A DNA stretch of 64,000 bases from Puniceibacterium sp. IMCC21224 (GTDB lineage: Bacteria; Pseudomonadota; Alphaproteobacteria; Rhodobacterales; Rhodobacteraceae), in NCBI RefSeq assembly GCF_001038505.1, contig NZ_LDPY01000001.1:3720001-3784000 (forward strand). The letters are read 5' to 3'. Each line of letters starts with the position of its first letter. The first letter of the stretch is position 1. Shown in pieces: positions 35,680 through 44,545 of the stretch. The notes under the pieces were generated by a model. It saw nothing but the letters and a program-made list of their open reading frames with translations. It ran no database searches and was not told the DNA's origin. The translations under genes were made by a program, and so were the position numbers.

Positions 35680-35994
35680 CGTGACAAGGATCTGCGCGCA
35701 TTCGCGCCCGCCTGCGCGGCCAGCGGCAAAATGCAACCGGCACCGAGACACCGTTTTCCCATGCCCAAGGCGAGGTCTGCGGCTGTTCCTGCAAAGCCCG
35801 AACCGCATGATCTCGCGCGCGTTCATGCAGGAAAATCTGAGGGGGGGGCGACCGGGGACAGCTTTGATCGAGCAATGGATGCGCGGATCTCGCGGTTGCA
35901 TTCCAAGCTGCGCGTAGACCCGAAAAACCCGCGCCCGATCAAGACGATCTACGACGCGGGCTATCTGTTTCTGGGCGACGTCACCTGGTCCTGA
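35680..35994 (+). pseudogene. Remnant of an OmpR-type response regulator (C-terminal part)
   Basis: The end of a winged-helix response regulator is recognisable over three frames: ARIRARLRGQ (receiver-DNA-binding linker, about 35690-35720), then GTETPFSHAQGEV, then LRLFLQSPNRMISRAFMQENLRG, and finally FDRAMDARISRLHSKLRVDP and IKTIYDAGYLF to the stop at 35994. The last frame change falls at a G8 run (35841-35848), where nine G would restore frame; an earlier change (about 35776) is not at a homopolymer. No receiver domain or histidine kinase is seen, so this is a truncated pseudogene. It is divergent from the transporter operon. Confidence 0.72.
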
Positions 35995-36000
35995 GAGGAG

Positions 36001-36459
36001 TCAGCCGATCTGCCGCGTATCGTCCAGCAAATCCTGCAATTCACCGCGCATCGCACTGACGTCCCGATGATGGTGCCCTTCGGGAAGATAGGTCAGCGCC
36101 GCATCAAAGCCGTTGAGCACCTCGGCCTCGTTCTCGCGGATGCTGCCCATCACATCGGCGTCGATTTCCTCGAACAGCGAACGAGTCACAACTGCCGCCT
36201 TGTTCACCGTCGCCATCACGCCACCATCGGTGTCCGGTTCAGCGCCCAGCGCTGTCAGGATCGCGGCCAGCCGGTCGGTATGCTGGTAATGCGTCTCGCG
36301 AAACTTGAGAGCGGTGCTGCGGAATCCCGGCGCGGCCTTGTCGACCATGGCGTCGAATCCTGCGCGGGCGTCGACGGTGCGCGACAGCACCTCTTGCAAG
36401 GCAACGATCTGCGGGTTGGTTGCCGGCGCGGGGACGACGGTCAGGTTTGTGGTCTGCAT
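36001..36459 (-). CDS. DUF2383 four-helix-bundle (ferritin-like) protein
   Basis: A 152-residue protein of the DUF2383/PA2169 family of ferritin-like four-helix bundles. Seen are VALQEVLSRTVDARAGFD, RSTALKFRETHYQHTDRLAAIL and SLFEEIDADVMGSIRENEAEVL, with Glu/His residues that could bind iron but no clear ExxH di-iron set. Function unknown; members are often stress induced. AAGGAGG precedes the ATG. Its 3' end is 6 nt from the end of the response regulator remnant. Confidence 0.82.
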   Translation of the reverse strand: MQTTNLTVVPAPATNPQIVALQEVLSRTVDARAGFDAMVDKAAPGFRSTALKFRETHYQHTDRLAAILTALGAEPDTDGGVMATVNKAAVVTRSLFEEIDADVMGSIRENEAEVLNGFDAALTYLPEGHHHRDVSAMRGELQDLLDDTRQIG

Positions 36460-36549
36460 CGATCTTTCCTCCTTGGGTCACATGACCCGACAAGGAAACA
36501 CCGCCACCGCCGATCCTGTTCCGCGCCCCGTTGCGCAATCCGGCGGGTT

Positions 36550-36708
36550 TCAGCCGATCATCTGGCGCAACAGCGGCAAAACCGTCACCGCAAAGATCCC
36601 CACAATCACCCCGATAGCGAACCGCACCGGCGCCCGCCCCAATCGTGGCCCGGCCCATCCCAGCCCGCCGCAGACCAACGCATAAAACACCAGTGCAATC
36701 GGATCCAT
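36550..36708 (-). CDS. Small two-span membrane protein
   Basis: A 52-residue hydrophobic protein (starts MDPIALVFYALVCGG, ends PLLRQMIG) with two membrane segments (about residues 4-20 and 30-47) separated by a basic turn (GPRLGRAPVR). The upstream GAGGGGCTGGA gives a plausible ribosome binding site. I do not recognise the family. It is on the same strand and 90 nt upstream of the DUF2383 gene. Confidence 0.65.
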   Translation of the reverse strand: MDPIALVFYALVCGGLGWAGPRLGRAPVRFAIGVIVGIFAVTVLPLLRQMIG

Positions 36709-36784
36709 TCCAGCCCCTCAGCCATCGTTTTATTTAAGACTAAGCCAAAGGATACCTATCTGAAAAGGCCGCGGTTGACCTGCA

Positions 36785-37708
36785 TCAGTGCACTTGCCCA
36801 AAAATATGTTCGCGATGATAGCTCAGATAGTCGGGATGTGGCCGGTGCCTCGGATCTTCGGGCAGTAACAAACGCTGTTCCGGCGCCAGCAGACGACGAA
36901 CCGTTTCAACTGGAACCTTATTGTGTGACACGAGGATACGGTGATCCTCGGAAACCGAGATCAGTCCGCGATCGAACATCCAGTGCAGTGTGCCCGACAG
37001 CGCCAGACCGTTGCGCACAACATCGGCCCCCCCGTCGCTGACTGGGCGTATGTGCGCCGCCTCAACCTCGGGCCGCCCATAGCCATTGGTCAGCGACAAT
37101 CCCGAAATGGCACAGCGCCCGGCGTAGGCCGCCTTGACCTGCCGCGCGAACGAAGCGTCCCGATATTTCCGCGACGCCAGCACATCCCTACGCGCATAAT
37201 CGACCGGAGCATCGTCAAAGATCGTGCCAGGTTCGGCAAAACCCGTCGACGCAGACACGGGCAGCGGCCCGGTGCGGGGAAACGTGACAGGCATGTCGAG
37301 CGGACGCAAACCCGCGTTAATGATCGCGGCAAATTCCGTGTCCGGCAAACGGCGCACCGCCAGCGTGTTTGCCCCTGCCCGGAACGGCTTGCCTGTGACA
37401 TCGCGCAACATGCTTTCAAAGGTCAGCCCGACGGGGTCCAGCCTTGGCACGACCCTCTCGAATCCCCATAGTGTTGACCGGTCCATGACCGCAAAATACC
37501 AGCCTGCACGAGAAGGATCCTCGATAACATCGGCGACTTTCTGAACCGCCACATAACCAAATGCGCCCTTTCCGCTCTCATAGAAAATTACCCAATCGCC
37601 AATCGTTTCACGTACTTGCTCAAGGTACATTTTGGGGAAATTATAAACTTCGCCCGGTCGATCCGCGTAGATCGAGTCAGAATTCTGGATGAAAATCGCC
37701 TTGGACAT
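36785..37708 (-). CDS. HNH endonuclease domain protein
   Basis: A 307-residue protein. The C-terminal HNH domain (about residues 195-260) shows CAISGLS, the core EAAHIRPVSDGG and NGLALSGTLHWMFDRG, of the HNH_2 subtype, with the putative catalytic His in AAHI. The N-terminal ~180 residues include WVIFYESGKGAFGYVAV, a possible PUA/EVE-like DNA-reading module, and no methyltransferase is adjacent. This looks like a modification-dependent or solitary restriction nuclease (inference). The start at 37708 is chosen because the longer reading to 38158 lies inside the formate dehydrogenase gene. Confidence 0.85.
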   Translation of the reverse strand: MSKAIFIQNSDSIYADRPGEVYNFPKMYLEQVRETIGDWVIFYESGKGAFGYVAVQKVADVIEDPSRAGWYFAVMDRSTLWGFERVVPRLDPVGLTFESMLRDVTGKPFRAGANTLAVRRLPDTEFAAIINAGLRPLDMPVTFPRTGPLPVSASTGFAEPGTIFDDAPVDYARRDVLASRKYRDASFARQVKAAYAGRCAISGLSLTNGYGRPEVEAAHIRPVSDGGADVVRNGLALSGTLHWMFDRGLISVSEDHRILVSHNKVPVETVRRLLAPEQRLLLPEDPRHRPHPDYLSYHREHIFGQVH

Positions 37709-37821
37709 ACGCGCAATAATGAGCCTGTCACGCAGCCCTGCCAAGGGGCGCTTGTGACCAATCGCGCAGCTTCTAGACAAGGGAGTATCGTGGCAGGAGA
37801 CACTTTGCCCCTGCGGACGCC

Positions 37822-40608
37822 TTACTCCGCCGCGACCTCGTCTGCTTCGACGACCCGTTCCACTTTCACCGCCGAGAATTTGAACTCGGGGATCTTGCCA
37901 TAAGGATCCAGCGCCGGGTTGGTCAGGATATTGGCGGCCGCTTCGACATAGGCAAATGGCAGGAACACCATGTCGGGCGATACCGCCCGGTCGGACCGTG
38001 CCATCACTTCGAGCGATCCGCGCCGTGTCGTCAGACGCACATGACCGCCCGGCGCGACCCCCAGCTTGCGCAGGGTGCTGGGATGCAGCGAACAGTTCGC
38101 CTCGGGCTCGACCGCGTCCAGCACCGACGCGCGCCGCGTCATCGACCCGGTGTGCCAATGTTCCAACTGACGACCGGTGGTCAGGATCATCGGGAACCGT
38201 TCATCCGGCATCTCAGCGGGTGGTGTGACGCGCGCGGGCGTGAACTTGGCCCGCCCAGCGCGGCGCGGAAAGCCATCGCCAAAGACCACTGACTGGCCCG
38301 GATCGTCGGGACCAGTACAGGGATAGGTCACGGCCCCTTCACCCATCAGACGGTTCCAGGTGATGTGATGCAGCGACCGCATCGACATCTTCATTTCGTC
38401 AAACACTTCGCGCGGATCGTCGTAATCCCAATCAAGGCCGATACGCCGCGCCAGATCAATCGTGATCTGCCAGTCTTCGCGCGCCTCGCCCGGTGGCGGC
38501 ACGGCCTTGCGCGCCATCTGCACGGTACGGTTGGTGTTGGTCACGGTTCCGGACTTCTCGGGAAAGGCCGAGCTGGGCAGGATCACATCGGCAAACATCG
38601 CGGTTTCGGTCAGAAAGATGTCCTGCACCACAAGGTGGTCCAGATGCGCCAGCGCTTTGCGGGCGTGTTCTACATCCGGGTCGGACATGGCGGGGTTTTC
38701 CCCCATGACATACATGCCCTTGATTTCGCCGCGATACATCGCGTCGATGATTTCGACCACAGTGAGGCCCGGATGATCCTCGATCTCTGTGCCCTGCCAG
38801 ATGTGACGGAAGAGGTCGCGCACGGCAGGGTCCGTGACCGACTGATAGTCCGGCATCACCTGCGGGATCAGCCCGGCATCGGACGCACCTTGCACGTTAT
38901 TTTGTCCACGCAGCGGATGCAGACCGGTGCCCGGCCGCCCGACCTGACCGCAGAGCAGCGCCAGAGAAATCAGGCAGCGCGCATTATCAGTGCCGTGGAT
39001 GTGCTGACTGACGCCCATCCCCCAAAAGATCATTGCCCGCGACGCGCCCGCATATTCGCGTGCGACCTGGCGGATCGTCTCGGCGGGAATGCCGCACAGC
39101 TCGGCCATACGCTCGGGCGCAAAGGCCCTGATATGGTCGCGGAACTCAAAGAAGCCTTCGGTGAAGCCCTCGATATACTGCCGATCATAAAGCTTTTCCT
39201 CGACAATCACGTGCATGATTGCGTTGAGCAGCGCGACATCCGTACCGGGACGGAATTGCAACATATGGTCTGCGTGGCGTTTGAGGCCAACCCCACGCGG
39301 ATCCATGATGATCAGCTTGCCGCCACGCTTGGCGAACTGCTTGAAAAAAGTGGCGGCGACCGGGTGATTCTCGACCGGGTTGGCACCGATGACAATCGCC
39401 AGATCGGCATTCTCGATCTCGTTGAAACTGGCTGTGACGGCGCCCGATCCAACGTTTTCCTGCAGGGCCGCGACCGACGAGGCGTGGCACAGCCGTGTGC
39501 AATGGTCGACGTTGTTGTGCTTGAACCCCTGACGGATCAACTTTTGAAACAGATACGCCTCTTCGTTGGTGCATTTGGCAGACCCGAAACCGGCCACAGC
39601 ATGACCGCCGTAAAATGAGCGCAGATCGACCAACCCTTTGGCAGCGAACTCCAACGCCTCGTCCCACGTCGCTTCGCGGAAATGGGTCAGCACATTGCCG
39701 GGGTCGACGTTCAACCCCTTTTCCGGCGCATCGGCGCGACGGATCAGCGGTTTGGTCAGGCGGTGCGGGTGGTGGATGTAATCAAAGCCGAACCGGCCCT
39801 TGACGCAGAGGCGACCTTCGTTTGCGGGGCCGTTGATACCCTCGACATTGCGGATCTTGCCGTCCTTGATCTTGAGGCTGACCTGACAGCCGACACCGCA
39901 GAAAGGGCAGACAGAGTTCACCTCTTTGTCGAAATCCTTGCTGTCGCCCTGTTGCTGGGCATCGACCACCGTGGCGGGCATCAGCGCGCCGGTCGGACAG
40001 GCCTGCACACATTCGCCGCAGGCGACACAGGTGCTGTCACCCATCGGGTCATCCAGATCGAACACCGGGTAGGCGTCGTGACCACGTCCCGCCATGCCGA
40101 TCACGTCGTTGACCTGCACTTCGCGACAGGCGCGCACGCAAAGGCCGCACTGGATGCAGGCATCAAGGTTGACGCGCATCGCGATATGGCTGTCGTCCAG
40201 CAACGGAATGCGTTCGGGTTCGATCGTCGGCAGGCGACTTTCGCTGACGCCATTGGCGTCGGCCATGTCCCACAAATGCGACGACCGGTCATGCGCTGCC
40301 TCGCGGTCTGGCTGATCGGCGAGCAACATCTCGACCACCATCTTGCGCGCCGTCTTGGCGCGCGCGGACTGGCTGACCACAACCATGCCGTCAACGGGTT
40401 CGCGGATGCACGAGGCGGCCAGCACACGCTCGCCCTCAATCTCGACCATGCAGGCGCGGCAATTGCCATCGGGGCGGTAGCCCGGGGCCGGTTTGTGGCA
40501 CAGGTGCGGGATCACCAGGCCACGGCCATGCGCGACCTCCCAGATCGTCTCACCCTTGCGGGCTTCGACCGCTTCGCCGTCCAGGGTGAATCGGATGGTA
40601 TCGGACAT
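37822..40608 (-). CDS. fdhF: Formate dehydrogenase alpha subunit (molybdopterin, NAD-type)
   Basis: A 928-residue Mo/W-bisPGD oxidoreductase. N-terminal [2Fe-2S] domain with Cys at 37, 50, 53 and 67; two [4Fe-4S] ferredoxin sites (CIQCGLCVRAC and CVACGECVQAC, about 152-207); a further [4Fe-4S] CPFCGVGC (about 232); and the catalytic cysteine region DHCTRLCHASSV, with Cys rather than selenocysteine. Matches FdsA/FdhF of NAD-linked formate dehydrogenases, which oxidise formate to CO2. The usual partners (FdsB, FdsG, FdsD/FdhD) are not next to it. It stands alone on the minus strand upstream of the HNH gene. Confidence 0.94.
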   Translation of the reverse strand: MSDTIRFTLDGEAVEARKGETIWEVAHGRGLVIPHLCHKPAPGYRPDGNCRACMVEIEGERVLAASCIREPVDGMVVVSQSARAKTARKMVVEMLLADQPDREAAHDRSSHLWDMADANGVSESRLPTIEPERIPLLDDSHIAMRVNLDACIQCGLCVRACREVQVNDVIGMAGRGHDAYPVFDLDDPMGDSTCVACGECVQACPTGALMPATVVDAQQQGDSKDFDKEVNSVCPFCGVGCQVSLKIKDGKIRNVEGINGPANEGRLCVKGRFGFDYIHHPHRLTKPLIRRADAPEKGLNVDPGNVLTHFREATWDEALEFAAKGLVDLRSFYGGHAVAGFGSAKCTNEEAYLFQKLIRQGFKHNNVDHCTRLCHASSVAALQENVGSGAVTASFNEIENADLAIVIGANPVENHPVAATFFKQFAKRGGKLIIMDPRGVGLKRHADHMLQFRPGTDVALLNAIMHVIVEEKLYDRQYIEGFTEGFFEFRDHIRAFAPERMAELCGIPAETIRQVAREYAGASRAMIFWGMGVSQHIHGTDNARCLISLALLCGQVGRPGTGLHPLRGQNNVQGASDAGLIPQVMPDYQSVTDPAVRDLFRHIWQGTEIEDHPGLTVVEIIDAMYRGEIKGMYVMGENPAMSDPDVEHARKALAHLDHLVVQDIFLTETAMFADVILPSSAFPEKSGTVTNTNRTVQMARKAVPPPGEAREDWQITIDLARRIGLDWDYDDPREVFDEMKMSMRSLHHITWNRLMGEGAVTYPCTGPDDPGQSVVFGDGFPRRAGRAKFTPARVTPPAEMPDERFPMILTTGRQLEHWHTGSMTRRASVLDAVEPEANCSLHPSTLRKLGVAPGGHVRLTTRRGSLEVMARSDRAVSPDMVFLPFAYVEAAANILTNPALDPYGKIPEFKFSAVKVERVVEADEVAAE

Positions 40609-40857
40609 TTTGCGCCTCCAGAGCTTTGGTGCAGGTTAGACCATGCCCCCCTGCGCCAGAGATCGTCAATCGCGACTCCTTGCCTAGAAAACGCGCCACA
40701 AGGTTTCCGATCCGCGCCCCGATGGCCATGTATCGCAACACCAAGCGGACAAAACAGTTATATCCGACCGCATCGGCGGGGGCGCCTGCGTCCTGTTGCG
40801 TCATCCTTTCCATTTTTGCGACCCGCCCCTAGACCGGTGACCAAAAAGGGGCACATC

Positions 40858-41517
40858 ATGAGCCACATTACCCTCGTGCGTCACGGACAGGCCAACACCC
40901 AGGCGCGCGACGAGGCCAGCTATGACCAGCTCAGCGAACTGGGCTATCGGCAGTCACGCTGGCTGGGCACGCATCTGCGCAACAGCGGCGACGTTTTTGC
41001 CCGCGTCTACACCGGCACCCTTATCCGCCACGTTCAAACCGCCGAGGCCGTCGCCGCCCCCTGCGCCGATCCCCCCGTGCAGGACGCCCGTCTGAACGAG
41101 CTGGAGTATTTTACCATGGCGCAGATCATGCTGCGCCAGCATGACATTCCCGTGCCGACGGATCGCGAAAGTTTTCTGGCGCATCTACCCTTGCTCCTGA
41201 CGCTCTGGCGCGGAGGGCAGTTGAAAGACGCGCCCGAATCGTTTGCCGCCTTCGAAGCGCGGGTATCCGCAGTTTTGACCGAAATCGCCGCCGGGTCAGG
41301 GCGCGCGTTCGTGGTCACCTCGGGTGGGCTGATCGCCATGTCGATGCGCGTCTGCATGGGGCTGAGCATCTCGGCGCTCGCCCATGCCAGCCTGATGATC
41401 AAGAATACCTCGATTCACCAATACCAGCCGCTTCCCGGCGGCCTTGCCCTGACGCTGTTTAACGCCACTCCGCATCTTGATGCGCCGGACCGACACACGG
41501 CGCAGACTTTCCTTTAA
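40858..41517 (+). CDS. Histidine phosphatase (phosphoglycerate mutase-like) family protein
   Basis: A 219-residue phosphatase of the PGM branch. The catalytic RHG motif is at the N-terminus (LVRHGQ, residues 6-11), YTGTLIRHVQTAEAV carries the conserved Arg of the phosphate pocket, and ELEYF provides the proton donor Glu; the second His is absent or unclear (VVTSGG instead of the usual HGG). That replacement could lower activity. AAGGGG precedes the ATG. It lies 51 nt before the saccharopine genes but probably has its own promoter. Confidence 0.85.
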   Translation: MSHITLVRHGQANTQARDEASYDQLSELGYRQSRWLGTHLRNSGDVFARVYTGTLIRHVQTAEAVAAPCADPPVQDARLNELEYFTMAQIMLRQHDIPVPTDRESFLAHLPLLLTLWRGGQLKDAPESFAAFEARVSAVLTEIAAGSGRAFVVTSGGLIAMSMRVCMGLSISALAHASLMIKNTSIHQYQPLPGGLALTLFNATPHLDAPDRHTAQTFL

Positions 41518-41568
41518 GTAGGGTCCAAGGCGGGTTAGCTTGCGCGCCAAGACAGGGGTATATCTGCC

Positions 41569-42630
41569 ATGACACATCTGTGGGTGCGCGCCGAACAGCG
41601 CCAGAACGAAGAACGGATCGGAATCACCCCCGAGGGGGTCGCAGACCTGATCGCCCTGGGCATCAGCGTCACCGTCGAACATAGCCACCAGCGCGCCATC
41701 CCCATCGAGGGCTACCTTGCCGCAGGGGCCACCCCTGCCCCCGAAGGCAGCTGGACCAGTGCCCCAGACGACGCAATCATCTTTGGCCTCAAGGAATTGC
41801 CGACCGATGGCACGCCGCTGCGCCACCGTCACATCCTGTTTGGCCACGCGTTCAAGAGGCAGCCCGACGGAGAGGTGCTGCTGCGCCGCTTTGGTGCCGG
41901 GGGCGGAACCCTGTTTGATCTGGAATACCTCACCGATGCTGACGGTCGCCGGGTTGCGGCGTTTGGCTACTGGGCGGGCTATGCCGGCGCCGCGGTGGCG
42001 CTGCGCTGCTGGATTGCACAGCAGCAGGGGGCGTTGTGCGCCCCGCTGCGCACCCTTCCCAGCGCGGCTGCGCTGCGGGCAGAGCTACAGGATGATCTGG
42101 CCGCGCTGGGGAGCAAACGGCCCGACGCCATCGTGATCGGTGCGCTGGGCCGCGTCGGAACCGGCGCCACAGATCTTTGTACCCAGATGGGCATGACAGT
42201 TACGGGATGGGACATGGCCGAAACGGCGCATGGCGGCCCGTTTCCCCAAATCCTGGACCACGCGATTTTCCTCAATTGCATCCTCGCGCGTCCCGGCACA
42301 CCGGTCTTTGTCCCGGCCACGGTCACAACCGCCGCGCGGGCCCTGCGCGTTATTGGCGACATCGCCTGTGATCCCGACAGCGCGTTTTCCCCGATCAAGG
42401 TTTACGACCGCACAACAAGCTGGGACAGCCCTGCATTGCGGGTCCATGATGCGCCGCCGCTCGACGTGACGGCGATCGACAATTTGCCATCACTGCTGCC
42501 GGTCGAATCGTCACAGGACTACGCCGCGCAACTGCTGCCCACCCTACGCACACTCGGCACGCTAGACGCGCCGGTCTGGCAGCGTGCGGCTGAGCTCTTT
42601 CGCAATCACCTGACCGGGACAAAGCCATGA
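41569..42630 (+). CDS. Saccharopine dehydrogenase (NAD+, L-lysine-forming; LYS1-like)
   Basis: A 353-residue protein of the alanine dehydrogenase/LYS1 fold. Seen are VRAEQRQNEERIGITPEGVADL at the N-terminus, FGYWAGYAGAAVAL and the Rossmann GALGRVGTGATDL near residue 198. It links lysine and 2-oxoglutarate to saccharopine; in bacteria the enzyme is usually thought to act in the lysine-breakdown direction. ATGA overlap with the next gene (LYS9-like) makes a two-gene pathway unit. Confidence 0.88.
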   Translation: MTHLWVRAEQRQNEERIGITPEGVADLIALGISVTVEHSHQRAIPIEGYLAAGATPAPEGSWTSAPDDAIIFGLKELPTDGTPLRHRHILFGHAFKRQPDGEVLLRRFGAGGGTLFDLEYLTDADGRRVAAFGYWAGYAGAAVALRCWIAQQQGALCAPLRTLPSAAALRAELQDDLAALGSKRPDAIVIGALGRVGTGATDLCTQMGMTVTGWDMAETAHGGPFPQILDHAIFLNCILARPGTPVFVPATVTTAARALRVIGDIACDPDSAFSPIKVYDRTTSWDSPALRVHDAPPLDVTAIDNLPSLLPVESSQDYAAQLLPTLRTLGTLDAPVWQRAAELFRNHLTGTKP

Positions 42631-43766
42631 CCATCCACTGGTGCGGCACCGGCCCCCTCGCGGTTCCGGGTCTGCGTCGGTTGATCATCGCCGGACACGA
42701 GGTCACAGTCTGGAGCTGCTCGCTTGATCAGGCCGAGGACGCGATCGGCGCACTGACCCAGCGTATCCACGAATATGAACCCGACGCGCTCGGAACCGAA
42801 TTGCAGCCCGGTGACGTTCTGGTGTCGCTGCTGCCTGCCGCGCATCACGCGGCGCTGGCTGAGCTGGCGCTGACGCGCGGCGCGCACTTTATCTGCGCCT
42901 CATATCTCACACCCGAATTGCGCCGCCTGCACGCGCAGGCCCAGCTCAAGGGGGTGTGCCTGATGGCCGAGGTCGGATTGACCCCCGGCGTTGACCACCT
43001 GCTGGCCCATGCGCTGGTTGCCGGCTACCGCGCCAGTGCCGACTACGATGCCAGCAACCTGCTTTCGTTTTCGTCGTGGTGCGGAATCCTGCCCCGGTAC
43101 AGCAATGCCTTTCGCCACAAATTCCGCGGCCAGGCCCAATCGGAGCTGGACGCATTGCGCACCCCCTCGCGATCAATCCGGCAATTCACGTCACTGGACA
43201 TGACCCGCCCATGGGAGGCGCTGACGCGCTACAGCGCGCCGCTGCCTCAGCCGGAAACCTTTGAGGTTTTTCCCAGCGGCGATTCGCTGCCATATCTCGA
43301 TACCTACGCGTTTGACCCCACCTGGAAGGTGCGCAACTTTGCCCGTGGCACATTGCGTCTGTCAGGCTGGGCGGACGCCTGGAACGAGGTGCTGGCCCGC
43401 ATCACAACCTTGGACCAAACCACAGACGACGACCTGCGGGATCTGTCGCAAGCCCTGACACGCGATCACAGTTTTGCCCCGGAGGAGCCGGATCGCGTTG
43501 TCCTCTGCGTGTCGCTTTTGGCCGAGGCCGAGGGGCGCGCGGTCTGGCACCAAACCTATGTGATTGATGCCTGGGGGGATACACGCGGCCCAGCAGAGGC
43601 TAGGCTGGTCTCGACATTGGTGTCGCTGGCAGCAGAGGCGGTAATGGCCCGCCAGATCGCGCCCGGTATTTCAGCCGCCCCGGCCGATCCCCGTTTGGTC
43701 ATCCGCTGGCTGGACGTCGTCGACAGCCAAGCACAGCATATGATGTTGAACAACCACATCACCTAA
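42627..43766 (+). CDS. Saccharopine dehydrogenase-like reductase (LYS9 type)
   Basis: A 379-residue protein of the saccharopine reductase/homospermidine synthase superfamily. The nucleotide-binding Gly-rich turn is IHWCGTGPLAVPGL, and VLVSLLPAAHH and GLTPGVDHLLA mark the family's catalytic/dimer region. With the upstream LYS1-like enzyme it would convert saccharopine to alpha-aminoadipate semialdehyde plus glutamate. An aldehyde dehydrogenase that could take the semialdehyde further lies 3 kb away (46779) but is not in the same operon. Confidence 0.85.
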   Translation: MTIHWCGTGPLAVPGLRRLIIAGHEVTVWSCSLDQAEDAIGALTQRIHEYEPDALGTELQPGDVLVSLLPAAHHAALAELALTRGAHFICASYLTPELRRLHAQAQLKGVCLMAEVGLTPGVDHLLAHALVAGYRASADYDASNLLSFSSWCGILPRYSNAFRHKFRGQAQSELDALRTPSRSIRQFTSLDMTRPWEALTRYSAPLPQPETFEVFPSGDSLPYLDTYAFDPTWKVRNFARGTLRLSGWADAWNEVLARITTLDQTTDDDLRDLSQALTRDHSFAPEEPDRVVLCVSLLAEAEGRAVWHQTYVIDAWGDTRGPAEARLVSTLVSLAAEAVMARQIAPGISAAPADPRLVIRWLDVVDSQAQHMMLNNHIT

Positions 43767-43884
43767 ATTTCTGGCGCCGCGCGATTTGCGCCACATTTGT
43801 GACTTTTTATTTAAATACACCGCTTCTGTAAATCTGAAGTGGGCCTTTTTGGCCGCCCCCCCCTGTACTGAAAGAGATACCTAT

Positions 43885-44472
43885 ATGAAACATTCCTTCC
43901 GCTCTGCACTATTTGCCGTAACGCTATTGGCCGTTGCCGCCCCCGCCCATGCCGCTGTCGTCAAATATGGCGGCACCGGATCGCTGGGTGCCGGAAACAT
44001 CACCTTTGAAGGTGGCGGCGCGACCACCGACTGGGACAGCAGCCGTCCCGGGGTCTGGACCGACGCGGTGACCGACCCGGCATCGGACTGGGTTCATCTG
44101 GATGGCACCGCAGGCACGTTTGTGTTTGAATTCGACCTGTCTGGCTATGACCTGTCGACCGCATCGGTCCAGGTCGACTGGAGCGCAGACAACATCGGGG
44201 TCGCCTATCTGAACGGCAATGACGTGACCGGTGAGTACACTGACTACACCGCGATTTCGTCCTTTACCCTCGATGACGATGCGCTGTTCGCCTCTGGCGC
44301 CAACCTGATGCGGTTCGTCGTCACAGGTGATGGCCGCACTGACGGTTTCCGTGCAGCCATCGCGGTCACTGCGGATCTGGCCGCTGTACCGCTGCCCGCG
44401 TCACTGCCCCTGCTGTTGGGTGGCTTGGTGCTGGTCGGCGCACGGCGCAGAAAATCGCGCGCTGCCGCCTAA
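43885..44472 (+). CDS. VPLPA-CTERM sorting-signal protein
   Basis: A 195-residue exported protein with a signal peptide (about 1-22, ending AHA), a beta-rich middle and a C-terminal VPLPASLPLLLGGLVLV segment followed by ARRRKSR, the VPLPA-CTERM variant of PEP-CTERM. Such tails are cut by an exosortase and the protein is released to the surface or matrix; no exosortase gene is in this window. The start at 43885 (MKHSFR) begins the signal peptide. A terminator follows. Confidence 0.88.
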   Translation: MKHSFRSALFAVTLLAVAAPAHAAVVKYGGTGSLGAGNITFEGGGATTDWDSSRPGVWTDAVTDPASDWVHLDGTAGTFVFEFDLSGYDLSTASVQVDWSADNIGVAYLNGNDVTGEYTDYTAISSFTLDDDALFASGANLMRFVVTGDGRTDGFRAAIAVTADLAAVPLPASLPLLLGGLVLVGARRRKSRAAA

Positions 44473-44480
44473 GACATTTG

Positions 44481-44521
44481 CGCCCGCCAACAGGATAAGC
44501 TTCTTTTGGCGGGCGTTTTTT
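44481..44521 (+). terminator. Intrinsic terminator of the VPLPA-CTERM gene
   Basis: A 10-bp stem CGCCCGCCAA/TTGGCGGGCG with a 15-nt loop, followed by six T. It lies 8 nt after the stop. Confidence 0.92.
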
Positions 44522-44545
44522 GGCCTGTGGCCACATCAAACCAAT

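Noticed and set aside
37709..38158. N-terminal extension of the HNH nuclease
   Set aside because: The extension lies antisense-free but in another frame inside the formate dehydrogenase gene and lacks any conserved sequence.
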